A stretch of 12,022 nt of DNA from Candidatus Omnitrophota bacterium (GTDB lineage: Bacteria > Omnitrophota > Gorgyraeia > 2-02-FULL-51-18), in the NCBI GenBank assembly GCA_023247935.1, contig JAHFFM010000046.1, positions 1 to 12,022 on the forward strand. Direction: 5' to 3'. The notes beneath the pieces were generated by a model, which saw nothing but the letters and a program-made list of their open reading frames with translations, searched no databases and was not told the DNA's origin. A program made the translations under genes and the position numbers. Shown one piece after another: positions 1 through 6,434 of this stretch (the stretch's first letter is position 1; every line of letters begins with the position of its first letter).

Positions 1-2
1 TG

Positions 3-209
3 GCGGGCGGACGCGCCAGAAGGCAGGGTAAGTTGGCAGGTAAAGAAGGGGATGTTTTTGCTGGCAAACAGAAGGACGCGTTAGATGTTTTTGCGGAGCA
101 AGGTTTGAAAAATCTTTTCGACTTCTGGGACACCAAAAAAATATCAAGCAACCTTACCCCCTCAGGGCGAAACAACAAGCAACCTTACATACTCGAAAAT
201 GCCAAATAA
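3..209 (+). CDS. C-terminal end of an unknown protein (partial)
   Basis: This reading frame is open from the left edge and stops at TAA 207-209, giving the last 68 residues of a protein that begins outside the window. The visible part starts with a basic Gly/Arg/Lys stretch (GGRARRQGKLAGKEG), then an amphipathic segment containing LDVFAEQGLKNLFDFWD and a polar tail. I do not recognise a family. Its end overlaps the next gene by 11 bases, in the same packed style as the genes that follow, so it is probably the upstream member of one transcription unit. The two other forward frames close within about 85 bases, which favours this one. A 13-base direct repeat lies inside its last third. Confidence 0.5.
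   Translation, partial: AGGRARRQGKLAGKEGDVFAGKQKDALDVFAEQGLKNLFDFWDTKKISSNLTPSGRNNKQPYILENAK
145..188 (+). repeat. Two-copy 13-base direct repeat
   Basis: CAAGCAACCTTAC occurs at 145-157 and again at 176-188, so the copies start 31 bases apart, about three helical turns. Both lie just before the start of the Cys/His-motif gene at 199, inside the end of the preceding frame. Because they fall in different codon phases, the repeat is not explained by a repeated peptide. It could be a paired protein-binding site or a small duplication; nothing else supports a function. Confidence 0.5.
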
Positions 210-513
210 CCATTGTTCGGCGGTAACGAAATCAGGGGCACGATGCGGCGCTTACGCGGTTGATGGTGGTGAGCTGTGTTTTACTCACGCTCCAGAGATG
301 GCCGAAAAGAAGCGTAGCGCGGTCGAGAAGGGCGGTCTGGCAGTAAAGCGGCCTCCTCTTCCAGCGCTCAAGGTCGAGGACATCATAGACGCACGAAAGG
401 CCGCCATACGCACCATGAACGATGTGCGGTCAGGCAAACTACCAGCATCCGAGGGGAATACCTGCGTTCGCCTGATCAAAGTTTTCATGCAGACCTGTGG
501 GATGGGTCTATGA
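199..513 (+). CDS. Small Cys/His-motif protein typical of mobile regions
   Basis: This 104-aa protein has an N-terminal motif C6-x9-C16-x10-C27-x2-H30, followed by a Glu/Lys/Arg-rich stretch with a Gly-Gly pair (EKGG). The spacing suggests a small zinc-binding knuckle. Similar short proteins, with a C...C...CxxH start and a basic GG segment, occur widely in phage, plasmid and genomic-island DNA next to recombinases or terminases; their role is unknown, with DNA binding a reasonable guess. The C-terminal half (about residues 58-100) looks helical. No clear ribosome-binding site precedes the ATG, which overlaps the upstream gene, so coupled translation is likely. Its TGA overlaps the next ATG as ATGA. 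Confidence 0.65.
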   Translation: MPNNHCSAVTKSGARCGAYAVDGGELCFTHAPEMAEKKRSAVEKGGLAVKRPPLPALKVEDIIDARKAAIRTMNDVRSGKLPASEGNTCVRLIKVFMQTCGMGL

Positions 514-719
514 CCGATTTTGAGCTTACTCTGGATGAACGGCAGGACAGGATCATCGAGATTCTGGCCGAGGGGGTTTTGGCGCTTATCACACGGTGTA
601 ACAGTTATTACGCGCAGTTTCTTTTTTTGACGTTCAAAGATATGAACGACGGTGTATTTATACAGTGCGACGAGCTGCTGATTGAAAAAAGAGCTGATCT
701 AACGGAGGTGCGTGGATGA
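510..719 (+). CDS. Small hypothetical protein, 69 aa
   Basis: This 69-aa acidic, mostly helical protein has no recognised domain. Its start (ATG 510-512) sits in an ATGA overlap with the preceding gene, and its TGA forms another ATGA overlap with the next gene, so it is embedded in a chain of translationally coupled genes. The N-terminal part (RQDRIIEILAEGVLALI) resembles a short helix seen in small ORFs beside recombinase genes, but that is only a resemblance. Its tight packing between two likely genes is the main reason to believe it is real. Confidence 0.55.
   Translation: MTDFELTLDERQDRIIEILAEGVLALITRCNSYYAQFLFLTFKDMNDGVFIQCDELLIEKRADLTEVRG
704..710 (+). promoter_or_regulatory. Strong Shine-Dalgarno for the 716 gene
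   Basis: GGAGGTG lies at 704-710 with five bases before ATG 716. It is near-perfectly complementary to the 16S rRNA 3' end and fixes the start of the membrane protein despite its overlap with the upstream stop. Confidence 0.75.
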
Positions 720-1762
720 AAAAAGAACAGATTTGGAAACTTGTAGGACTTTCCGTTTTCGCTCTTTATTTGATTATCTGGGTCGGACTCGCGATTTATG
801 TGACCAGCTTTGCCCCAAGAAACAGCTGGAACATCGAGAAGGAAGCGAATCCGAAAGTTGGTATGAACTATCTAAATAATGACGATTGGTGCGCGATCCT
901 GGCTTCATCAAGTTTTCGAGGAAAATCTATTAGCGAGCGTGTGTCGATTGCAGATGCAAAGTTTAGCGACATAAAGAGCCTTGCCGAGGAAGATGGTTTC
1001 GACGTCAAACAGTTGCAATCGTGGCTTCATAAAACAGCCACGGATTTTGAAAAATATCCCATAAAGTCCTTCGTATTCGCTGAAAACGCCAAGACTCAGT
1101 ATTATCGAGACTTATCAAACAGTGATTTTCCAAAGATCAATCTATTACGAGTTTTTCTGAGGCACTTATCATCCTCAAGCGGATCGGCATTGTACGCATT
1201 ACCGTTTGCAATACTGCCGCTGGCTCTTTTGGTTGGAATCATTACATCCTTTGCTTCAAAAAAATTGGCGCTCAAATGGAAAATACTGGTTGCTGGGCTC
1301 ATCGCAGTCTGTTTGCTTGAAGCATGGATTATCAACTTTGCGCAAAAACAGCCTGTTTCACTCGGCAGTTTCAATTTTTATGACGATGGGAATGGGTATG
1401 TCACGACAGAAGGCACTTGGAGTTCCGATACCAAATTGGCCGATCCATTACAAGTGACAAAAATCGATTGTTGGAGAAATTGGAACTACTGCATCGAGTC
1501 AAATGCTCGCGTGTCAAATGGTTACCTCAATGTGAATACAGATTATTGGGAGATCGCCGACTGGGGTCAGGATGCCATAACGATCAAAGACAGGGGCACG
1601 GCGCTTTGCGTCAATGAGAGTCTGCGCCTTGATCGAAAAAACAAAGTAGTGACGTTTGCCAGGGCGACGAAAAACCCCAAACCTGATAGTTGTGCGGGGA
1701 TTCAGGACGAGCCAATCGTGATGCACTTGGCAGACGGAATCAAACTTCAATACAAGAAATAG
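716..1762 (+). CDS. Three-pass membrane protein with exported Cys-containing domain, next to CBASS
   Basis: This 348-aa protein has transmembrane segments at about residues 9-31, 159-180 and 189-208. The N terminus (MKKEQIWK) and the loop between segments 2 and 3 (KKLALKWK) are basic, so by the positive-inside rule residues 32-158 and the C-terminal domain (about 209-348) face the periplasm. The C-terminal domain is rich in Tyr, Trp, Asp and Asn and has four Cys that could form disulfides. I recognise no characterised family. It ends six bases before the CD-NTase start and belongs to the same unit, so it may be a CBASS-linked membrane partner, an immunity or envelope sensor, or unrelated cargo. 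Its TAG stop shows that TAG terminates translation here. Confidence 0.8.
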   Translation: MKKEQIWKLVGLSVFALYLIIWVGLAIYVTSFAPRNSWNIEKEANPKVGMNYLNNDDWCAILASSSFRGKSISERVSIADAKFSDIKSLAEEDGFDVKQLQSWLHKTATDFEKYPIKSFVFAENAKTQYYRDLSNSDFPKINLLRVFLRHLSSSSGSALYALPFAILPLALLVGIITSFASKKLALKWKILVAGLIAVCLLEAWIINFAQKQPVSLGSFNFYDDGNGYVTTEGTWSSDTKLADPLQVTKIDCWRNWNYCIESNARVSNGYLNVNTDYWEIADWGQDAITIKDRGTALCVNESLRLDRKNKVVTFARATKNPKPDSCAGIQDEPIVMHLADGIKLQYKK

Positions 1763-1768
1763 GTTGTT

Positions 1769-2698
1769 ATGGCGGTTCATGCGTTAAGCAGAAACTTTCA
1801 ATCTTTTTTTGGGCGACTAAATCCTGGAACGAGCTTTGTCCAGACGGCTTCTCGGGAGCACGAAACTATTACGGGATTGATCGAAGACCCGAACGGACAA
1901 GCTAGCGTTTTATCACCACACTGTTTTCTTCAGGGATCGTACAAGCAAGACACCGCAATTCACACAATAAATGACGTGGATATTGTTGCTTTATGCAACT
2001 TGAGTCAGCCTGGAAGCCAGGGTGGAGGAAGATCATACAATCGGGACGAAATCTTCGGCATTATTGCAGCGCCACTACTTGCCGATCGTCGGTATCGCGA
2101 CAAAATTAGATATGACGCTGGAAGTATGTGTATAAAAGTTGATCTCGGTATCAAGGTTGAGATTTTGCCCGTGGTATATAAGGCTGGCACAAGCGACCAG
2201 GATGCGGAACCGTTTCGTCTTTACAGACCAGAAACACACCAATGGGAGGATGGGTATGCGCGGTATCATCAGGGTTGGCTGACTAATAAAAACGCCAATA
2301 CCGATGGGAACTTTATTCCTATGATTAAGGTTCTAAAGCATCTTAGAGCTATCCACAACATTTCTTCCGTGTCGTTTCACATTGAAAGTCTTCTATTTAG
2401 GTTACCCGATTCCATTTTTGCTGGAGCGCCATCCGAGTACATTCTTCACGTTCTGAACTATATAGCGAGCTATACCGCAGATGCGTGGTACAACACTGAC
2501 ATTAGAACGCCGTGCGGAGACAGAAACATTTTCACTCCTGCTGAATGGCCTCTTGAAAGTTGGCGATCGTTTCACGCATTTGTAAAAGTTTGCGCTGACG
2601 GAGCCAAAACAGCCGCAACAGCTTTACCAAAAGATTTGGCCGTGAGAACGTGGAAGATTCTATTGGGCGATTCCTATTTTCCAGCGGACGTCACATGA
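1769..2698 (+). CDS. CD-NTase-family nucleotidyltransferase (CBASS)
   Basis: This 309-aa protein carries the nucleotidyltransferase signature of the OAS/cGAS/DncV-like group: G56-S57-Y58, then D69-V-D71 (GSYKQDTAI...NDVDIVAL). The expected third acid appears to be E131 in KVEILPVV, where most relatives have Asp. The rest is a helical domain, as usual in these enzymes. CD-NTases make cyclic or linear oligonucleotides from NTPs on phage infection; the product cannot be told from sequence. The family call is strengthened by the next gene, a CapV-type phospholipase overlapping by ATGA (2695-2698). No E1/E2, JAB, HORMA or TRIP13 genes are present, so the architecture is type I CBASS. Only weak ribosome-binding bases precede ATG 1769, so coupling to the upstream gene is likely. 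Confidence 0.87.
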   Translation: MAVHALSRNFQSFFGRLNPGTSFVQTASREHETITGLIEDPNGQASVLSPHCFLQGSYKQDTAIHTINDVDIVALCNLSQPGSQGGGRSYNRDEIFGIIAAPLLADRRYRDKIRYDAGSMCIKVDLGIKVEILPVVYKAGTSDQDAEPFRLYRPETHQWEDGYARYHQGWLTNKNANTDGNFIPMIKVLKHLRAIHNISSVSFHIESLLFRLPDSIFAGAPSEYILHVLNYIASYTADAWYNTDIRTPCGDRNIFTPAEWPLESWRSFHAFVKVCADGAKTAATALPKDLAVRTWKILLGDSYFPADVT

Positions 2699-3246
2699 AA
2701 AGGATTCTTTCGATTGATGGTGGAGGAATTAAGGGCGTTTTCCCAGCGTCCTTTCTTACCGAAATTGAAAAGCAGACGGGGCGAAACATAGCTGACTATT
2801 TTGATCTTATCGTCGGGACTTCCACTGGTGGCATTATTGCATTGGGTCTGGGAATGGGTTTTTCAGCCGCCAATATACTGGATTTCTATGAGAAGAACTG
2901 CGATGCCATATTTTCTGGGAACAGATTTCTTAAATGTTTACGGCACCTCTATCTCTCAAAATACAGTAGTGAACCACTAAAAAATGCCCTCGAAAAAACC
3001 TTTGGCAACAGAAAGCTCGGAGAAAGCAGCAAGCGTTTGGTAATACCATCGCTTTGTCTCGAAAACGGTGAAGTGCACATTTTCAAGACCGCTCACAATC
3101 AGAGATTTATGTACGATTACAAAGAGAGAGTCGTCGATGTAGCTCTCGCAACAGCTGCGGCACCAACTTATTTTCCGACACACAGGCTGGCCGCTGGAAC
3201 GCCGCTGGTTGACGGAGGAATGTGGGTAAACAATCCAGTAGGGTAG
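2695..3246 (+). CDS. capV: CapV-type patatin-like phospholipase, N-terminal part ending at an in-frame TAG
   Basis: ATG 2695 overlaps the CD-NTase stop. The 183 residues hold all patatin landmarks: the anion-binding loop D8-G-G-G-I-K-G14, the nucleophile elbow G41-T-S43-T-G45, and the catalytic D173-G-G175. CapV effectors are cytosolic phospholipases activated by a CD-NTase product; they degrade the inner membrane and stop phage spread by killing the cell. Here TAG 3244-3246 falls ten residues after D173, and the same frame then continues without interruption to 3636 with patatin-like sequence. The intact frame would be 313 codons, a normal CapV size. A single-base change such as TTG (Leu) to TAG would explain it. 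The truncated product keeps the dyad but lacks the C-terminal third and may be unstable. An extension upstream to ATG 2650 is possible but unlikely. Confidence 0.85.
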   Translation: MKRILSIDGGGIKGVFPASFLTEIEKQTGRNIADYFDLIVGTSTGGIIALGLGMGFSAANILDFYEKNCDAIFSGNRFLKCLRHLYLSKYSSEPLKNALEKTFGNRKLGESSKRLVIPSLCLENGEVHIFKTAHNQRFMYDYKERVVDVALATAAAPTYFPTHRLAAGTPLVDGGMWVNNPVG

Positions 3247-3636
3247 GCCGTAGTTGAAGCCATGACCAACTTGGAATGGGATCGCACTAAGATTCAGGTG
3301 CTAAGTGTCGGATGTACCTCTACTCCTTTAAGAGTCAAGATGGGTCGTTTGCTTCCATTGGGGTTGATGTACTGGGGATTGAAATCCACGGATGTTTTTA
3401 TGTCGGGGCAATCGTCGGCGGCTTTGGGCACCGCTCAGCACCTTATTGGAAAACAAAATGTGTATCGAATTGATCCTATTGTTGCCCACAATAAGTTTGG
3501 TATGGATGACATCAGAGCAGTTCCGTTTCTGAAGGGGCTTGGTTATACAGAATCAAGGAAATCATGGCCAGCTCTTCAACCAGCATTTTTTCAAAATCCC
3601 GCTGAGGTTTTTGAACCCTATTTTAAGCTAACCTGA
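3247..3636 (+). pseudogene. capV: C-terminal third of the CapV-like phospholipase, beyond the TAG
   Basis: This stretch continues exactly in the CapV frame (AVVEAMTNLEWDRTKIQVLSV...) and ends at TGA 3634-3636. It begins with the AVVEA helix that normally follows the NNP turn after the catalytic DGG, so it is the missing end of the enzyme rather than a new gene. It would be made only by readthrough of the TAG or by restart at ATG 3262, fifteen bases after the stop, giving a 124-aa fragment. No good ribosome-binding site precedes that ATG, although translational restart close to a stop is possible. There is no further frame damage, so any loss is recent, or the break is tolerated, or it is a sequencing error. 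Confidence 0.7.
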
Positions 3637-3645
3637 AATACTGAT

Positions 3646-4980
3646 ATGAAAAAAACGGCAGAAGAAAAAGCGTGGTTGGCAGAACTCTTTGATGTCGGCG
3701 ATCCGCTTGCCTATTGGACTCAATCGTCCTTAGAAGCGGCTGAACGATTGGAAATAGATTCGGGCTTAGTACGCGATACCGTCCCCATTCTGCAAAATGC
3801 TTTGGGAAAAGATTGGATTGAAAGCGAGCTGAAGAAAAAGTTCCAGGATATGTGGGTCAGTTTAAGAGACAGGCATCCACTCATACACTGTTTCTTGATT
3901 CCTGGAGAAACTTACATAATCGAGCCAGTAGAGTTGGCGTTTTATTTAAGAGAATTAGCAAAAACGCCTGGCATCGAAAAGGTGATACCGAATCTCAAGA
4001 GCGCCCAAAATTATGAGAGCGCTCTTCTGCAGTTGGCATTTTGTTATCGCGTAAAAATTGCTGGCGCACAGGAAATTGTGCTGGAGCCTGAAGCGGCCAA
4101 TGATCGCGTTGGGGATTTAGCTTTTTCTTTGAACGGCCAAAAATATCTTGCCGAATGTTACATCCCAAGTTTTCGAGATATGGACACATCGTTTGAATAC
4201 TCTGGTCATACTGTCAAAGAGATCAATGACATCGCTAAGGGTCTTGGTTTGCGGATTTGTCTGTGTATTAGGATGAAGCGGGAGCTAAAACCTGGCGAGC
4301 ACAAGATTGCCACTGCTATTGGAAAGCGCCTTCTGGCTTTACTGGAAAAAGAAACGATGGTGAAAGAATCTTGTGAATTGGCTGATATTGCAATTTTTAA
4401 GGTAGAAGACGATTCAACTGTAAGGGCAGTCGCTCAGGCTATCGGGGTTTCGTTCGGGGTATCTGAAGAGCCTGATCATTTTGGGCGGTCACTCAAAATT
4501 AAGGGCACTAAGGAAAATATCGAAAAAATCCGTAAGAGATTACCCGTCGAAAAAGAGCCAGGGTCATATTTCGCTTTGTGGAGACCCAATCGGCGAACTG
4601 ATCCGTGGGAAGACGAGACAGCGCGTGTGGGTGAGTTGGTAGAGCGTTTTGATAAAAAACTTCCGCAAACAAAAGATGGTCAGGGATCAAAAAGAATACT
4701 GATAGCAGAGGTTGCCGAGGCAATCACCATTGCCGAAGGGGATAGATCGAATCCGAAGGTAACCAAAGTATTGAAAGCTGTGCAGAACCGACTGGTCACG
4801 AAGCACGAGGGAATCGCCGCATTATTTTTAGTTTCCAGAGTTTGGACTGACAAGCTGAGGTATCGTTATACAAGCTATGCAATGCAAGGCCGAAAGGAAG
4901 ATTCGTTGCCAGATGATTTCCAGCATAAGCTCGCACTGGTTGATTATCACTTGTCCTTTTTGGATGCAGGGACTGTATAA
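3646..4980 (+). CDS. Unknown 444-aa protein in the CBASS unit, degenerate PD-(D/E)XK-like pattern
   Basis: This 444-aa soluble protein starts nine bases after the CapV frame and is the last gene of the unit before the terminator. I do not recognise it. Residues 124-172 have the layout of a restriction-endonuclease-like core: E124 in a helix (YESALLQLAFCYR), D157 in VGDLAF, and E170-C-Y172 at the end of the next strand, twelve residues later. The catalytic Lys expected at position 172 is Tyr, so if the fold is right the site may be inactive or use a shifted Lys such as K166. Residues about 330-440 are charged and helical. It could be a second effector, an accessory regulator or neighbouring cargo; co-directionality and spacing favour a link with the CBASS genes. 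Confidence 0.75.
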   Translation: MKKTAEEKAWLAELFDVGDPLAYWTQSSLEAAERLEIDSGLVRDTVPILQNALGKDWIESELKKKFQDMWVSLRDRHPLIHCFLIPGETYIIEPVELAFYLRELAKTPGIEKVIPNLKSAQNYESALLQLAFCYRVKIAGAQEIVLEPEAANDRVGDLAFSLNGQKYLAECYIPSFRDMDTSFEYSGHTVKEINDIAKGLGLRICLCIRMKRELKPGEHKIATAIGKRLLALLEKETMVKESCELADIAIFKVEDDSTVRAVAQAIGVSFGVSEEPDHFGRSLKIKGTKENIEKIRKRLPVEKEPGSYFALWRPNRRTDPWEDETARVGELVERFDKKLPQTKDGQGSKRILIAEVAEAITIAEGDRSNPKVTKVLKAVQNRLVTKHEGIAALFLVSRVWTDKLRYRYTSYAMQGRKEDSLPDDFQHKLALVDYHLSFLDAGTV

Positions 4981-5103
4981 CCGCCCTGCTTTGACGTAAT
5001 AACCTGAACCAATTTTTTTTCGCCACGAGCTATTCTTGTAAGGCGAAAGCGGAACTCGTCTGGACAGGTGTTTTGATTAGAGGTATTATCGGGGAGCCAT
5101 TAA

Positions 5104-5145
5104 AAAATCCTGCGAGGTGTTTTTCCGCCTTGCGGGATTTTTTTG
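5104..5145. terminator. Bidirectional intrinsic terminator after the CBASS unit
   Basis: AATCCTGC GAGG (5106-5117) pairs with CCTT GCGGGATT (5128-5139) to give a twelve-base-pair stem with G-T wobbles around a ten-base loop. A T-run follows at 5138-5144 on the plus strand and an A-run (5102-5107) precedes it, so the mirror image is also a terminator on the minus strand. On the plus strand it ends transcription about 125 bases after the 444-aa gene. On the minus strand it lies directly after the tRNA 3'-end fragment, as a tRNA gene's own terminator would. Confidence 0.8.
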
Positions 5146-5170
5146 CTCCCAAGACAGGACTCGAACCTAC
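5144..5170 (-). other. tRNA 3'-end fragment (T arm plus acceptor strand), possible att scar
   Basis: Read on the minus strand this is GTAGG-TTCGAGT-CCTGT-CTTGGGA-G. It has a T stem of five pairs (two of them G-U), a consensus seven-base T loop, and a seven-base acceptor strand plus discriminator, followed by CA rather than CCA. The acceptor and T-loop sequence is like bacterial tRNA-Asn. The 5' side lacks an anticodon arm and a D arm at the right distance; only a TCCCAAT lies about 30 bases before the T arm. So this is a remnant, not a working tRNA. Tyrosine recombinases commonly use tRNA 3' ends as attachment cores, so it may mark the edge of an integrated element carrying the CBASS genes. 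Confidence 0.6.
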
Positions 5171-5227
5171 CTTCCAACTATGTACTTTTTCTATGATTGG
5201 GACTGAGTCCAGTGGAGGCGGATATGT

Positions 5228-5240
5228 TATAATCTAGGTA
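5228..5240 (+). promoter_or_regulatory. Consensus -10 box placed for a leaderless start
   Basis: TATAAT at 5228-5233 lies exactly at -12 to -7 relative to the A of ATG 5240, so transcription would begin at or very near the start codon. No Shine-Dalgarno sequence is present. No clear -35 box is seen at the usual distance. Confidence 0.5.
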
Positions 5241-5515
5241 TGAAAAGGCATCTTTTTTTCAAGATTGCTTCGGCGCTTTTTGTCGTCCTCATTTTGTGTA
5301 CGTGGACGGGGCAGATTTTTGATAATGACGAAATCGGCGACCCGAATTCTTTTGACGCTTTACCGGTTTTTATCGCGACGGATGGCCTTTTTGTCAACGA
5401 CGCGGTTTTTACGCGCATTCCCGCAAGATTTTTTTCACCGCTTTTGCCAACCTCTTTCGCCGCGTATCTTGAGATGCGTGAAAAATCGCCCCCTTTAAGC
5501 CCCATTCTCTTCTGA
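5240..5515 (+). CDS. Small exported or membrane-anchored hypothetical protein, 91 aa
   Basis: This protein starts with a basic tip and hydrophobic core (MKRHLFFKIASALFVVLILC), a signal peptide or membrane anchor. A polar domain rich in Phe, Asp and Pro follows. The LILC sequence is only a poor match to a lipobox. I do not recognise a family. The start is supported by the -10 box immediately upstream and by the N-terminal signal. A second frame overlaps on the other strand (5227-5541) but lacks such features. It is the first gene to the right of the tRNA remnant and terminator, so it probably belongs to the flanking chromosome. It ends 46 bases before the next gene. Confidence 0.55.
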   Translation: MKRHLFFKIASALFVVLILCTWTGQIFDNDEIGDPNSFDALPVFIATDGLFVNDAVFTRIPARFFSPLLPTSFAAYLEMREKSPPLSPILF

Positions 5516-5561
5516 CCTAAGTTTTTAATCCAATCATTCATCTATATTAGGAGTCTTTTCA

Positions 5562-5768
5562 ATGAAGAAAACTATTTTAGCTTTGATGCTTTTATTCGTG
5601 ATGGCTTCGACAGTGGTCTATGCGGCGGATTCCACGGCTCCGGCTGTGTCCGGCACTCCGGCCGTTACTGTCGATAAGGACAAAAAAGATGCTGAGATGA
5701 AGAAGGAAAAGAAAGAGAAGGATAAAAAAGAAAAGAAAAAGAAAACCAAGAAGGAAAAAGTCAGTTAA
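5562..5768 (+). CDS. Exported lysine-rich small protein, 68 aa
   Basis: A clear signal peptide of about 21 residues (MKKTILALMLLFVMASTVVYA, cut before ADS) is followed by a short Ala/Thr/Pro linker and then a tail made almost wholly of Lys, Glu and Asp (KEKKEKDKKEKKKKTKK). The mature protein is strongly basic and probably disordered, and could bind nucleic acid, lipopolysaccharide or peptidoglycan; no function is known. AGGAG at 5549-5553 with an eight-base spacer supports the start. A perfect ten-base-pair terminator follows 23 bases after the stop, so this gene ends its transcript. Low-complexity tails of this type are common in small envelope proteins of uncultivated bacteria. Confidence 0.75.
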   Translation: MKKTILALMLLFVMASTVVYAADSTAPAVSGTPAVTVDKDKKDAEMKKEKKEKDKKEKKKKTKKEKVS

Positions 5769-5791
5769 GTCTGACTAGCTGATCTTTAGCG

Positions 5792-5827
5792 CCCGCCGGA
5801 TCCTCAAAATCCGGCGGGTTTTTATTT
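5792..5827 (+). terminator. Strong intrinsic terminator
   Basis: CCCGCCGGAT (5792-5801) and ATCCGGCGGG (5809-5818) form a perfect ten-base-pair stem with a seven-base loop, followed by TTTTTATTTT. It terminates the lysine-rich protein transcript. Confidence 0.9.
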
Positions 5828-5846
5828 TCCAGCTCCCACATCCTAT

Positions 5847-5875
5847 TTGACATCGCTTTGCCTTAGAGCTAACGT
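5847..5875 (+). promoter_or_regulatory. Possible promoter for the SRPBCC gene
   Basis: A perfect -35 box TTGACA at 5847-5852 is followed after 17 bases by TAACGT (5870-5875), a weak -10 box with three of six consensus bases. It lies just after a terminator and about 55 bases before the next start, a sensible place for a promoter. Confidence 0.4.
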
Positions 5876-5929
5876 GTCTCTAGACGGTGGATGGGAACGG
5901 GGTTCCTTAAGATACAAGGGGAAATGGTC

Positions 5930-6388
5930 ATGACAAATTCCGCGAATACAGTTCGTCTTCATCGCGTTTTACGCGCTTCGCCTGAGAAGGTTTATCGGGC
6001 TTTTTTGGATCCGGAGGCCATGGTGAAGTGGCTTCCGCCCTACGGATTTACCGGCAAGGTTCATCAAATGGACGCGCGGGTGGGCGGGAGTTGCAAAATG
6101 TCGTTCACGAATTTTGGTACGGGCAAAGGGCATTCGTTTCGCTGTCAATACACCGAGCTTATTCCGCATGAACGGATCCGATACACTGACCAATTTGATG
6201 ACCCCAATTTACCGGGTCAGATGCCCGTGACTGTCACTTTGTGCAAGGTTTTGAGCGGTACGGAGATTTCTATTACGCAGGAAAATATTCCATCTGTCAT
6301 TCCACTGGAGTTTTGTTATCTGGGATGGCAGGAATCGTTAGTCCAGCTAGCGCATTTAGTCGAACCAGAAATTCCGGATGGCGCGTAA
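5930..6388 (+). CDS. SRPBCC / AHSA1-type small-ligand-binding protein
   Basis: This 152-aa protein has the AHSA1-like SRPBCC pattern: an N-terminal strand, then RVLRASPEKVYRAFLDPEAM and KWLPP, a central beta sheet (GGSCKMSFTNF), and an acidic IRYTDQFDDP strand. It ends in the long C-terminal helix (LGWQESLVQLAHLVEP). Members bind hydrophobic ligands in a helix-grip cavity or act as co-chaperone-like proteins, and the ligand cannot be predicted. The start at 5930 is preferred because AAGGGGA (5916-5922) lies seven bases upstream; frames starting at 5891 or 5924 would add residues ahead of the conserved first strand. It appears to have its own promoter. Confidence 0.82.
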   Translation: MTNSANTVRLHRVLRASPEKVYRAFLDPEAMVKWLPPYGFTGKVHQMDARVGGSCKMSFTNFGTGKGHSFRCQYTELIPHERIRYTDQFDDPNLPGQMPVTVTLCKVLSGTEISITQENIPSVIPLEFCYLGWQESLVQLAHLVEPEIPDGA

Positions 6389-6434
6389 TTCCGGCGATCA
6401 CTCGAACAAATAAAGCACAAACCAGGAGGGAAGC

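Noticed and set aside
2695..3636. Reassignment of TAG to an amino acid in this organism
   Set aside because: Several nearby genes end at TAG at positions that fit the next gene's start, so TAG works as a stop here.
5021..5045. Hairpin CGCC-ACGAG ... CTTGT-AA-GGCG after the 444-aa gene
   Set aside because: It has a bulge and no T-run on its 3' side in either direction, so I did not call it a terminator or RNA.
5144..5205. Complete tRNA gene on the minus strand
   Set aside because: The T arm and acceptor strand are present, but there is no anticodon arm or D arm at the right spacing, and the possible 5' acceptor lies far too close.
5227..5541. 104-aa minus-strand frame across the exported 91-aa gene
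   Set aside because: It has no signal or domain, while the plus-strand frame has a signal peptide and an adjacent -10 box.
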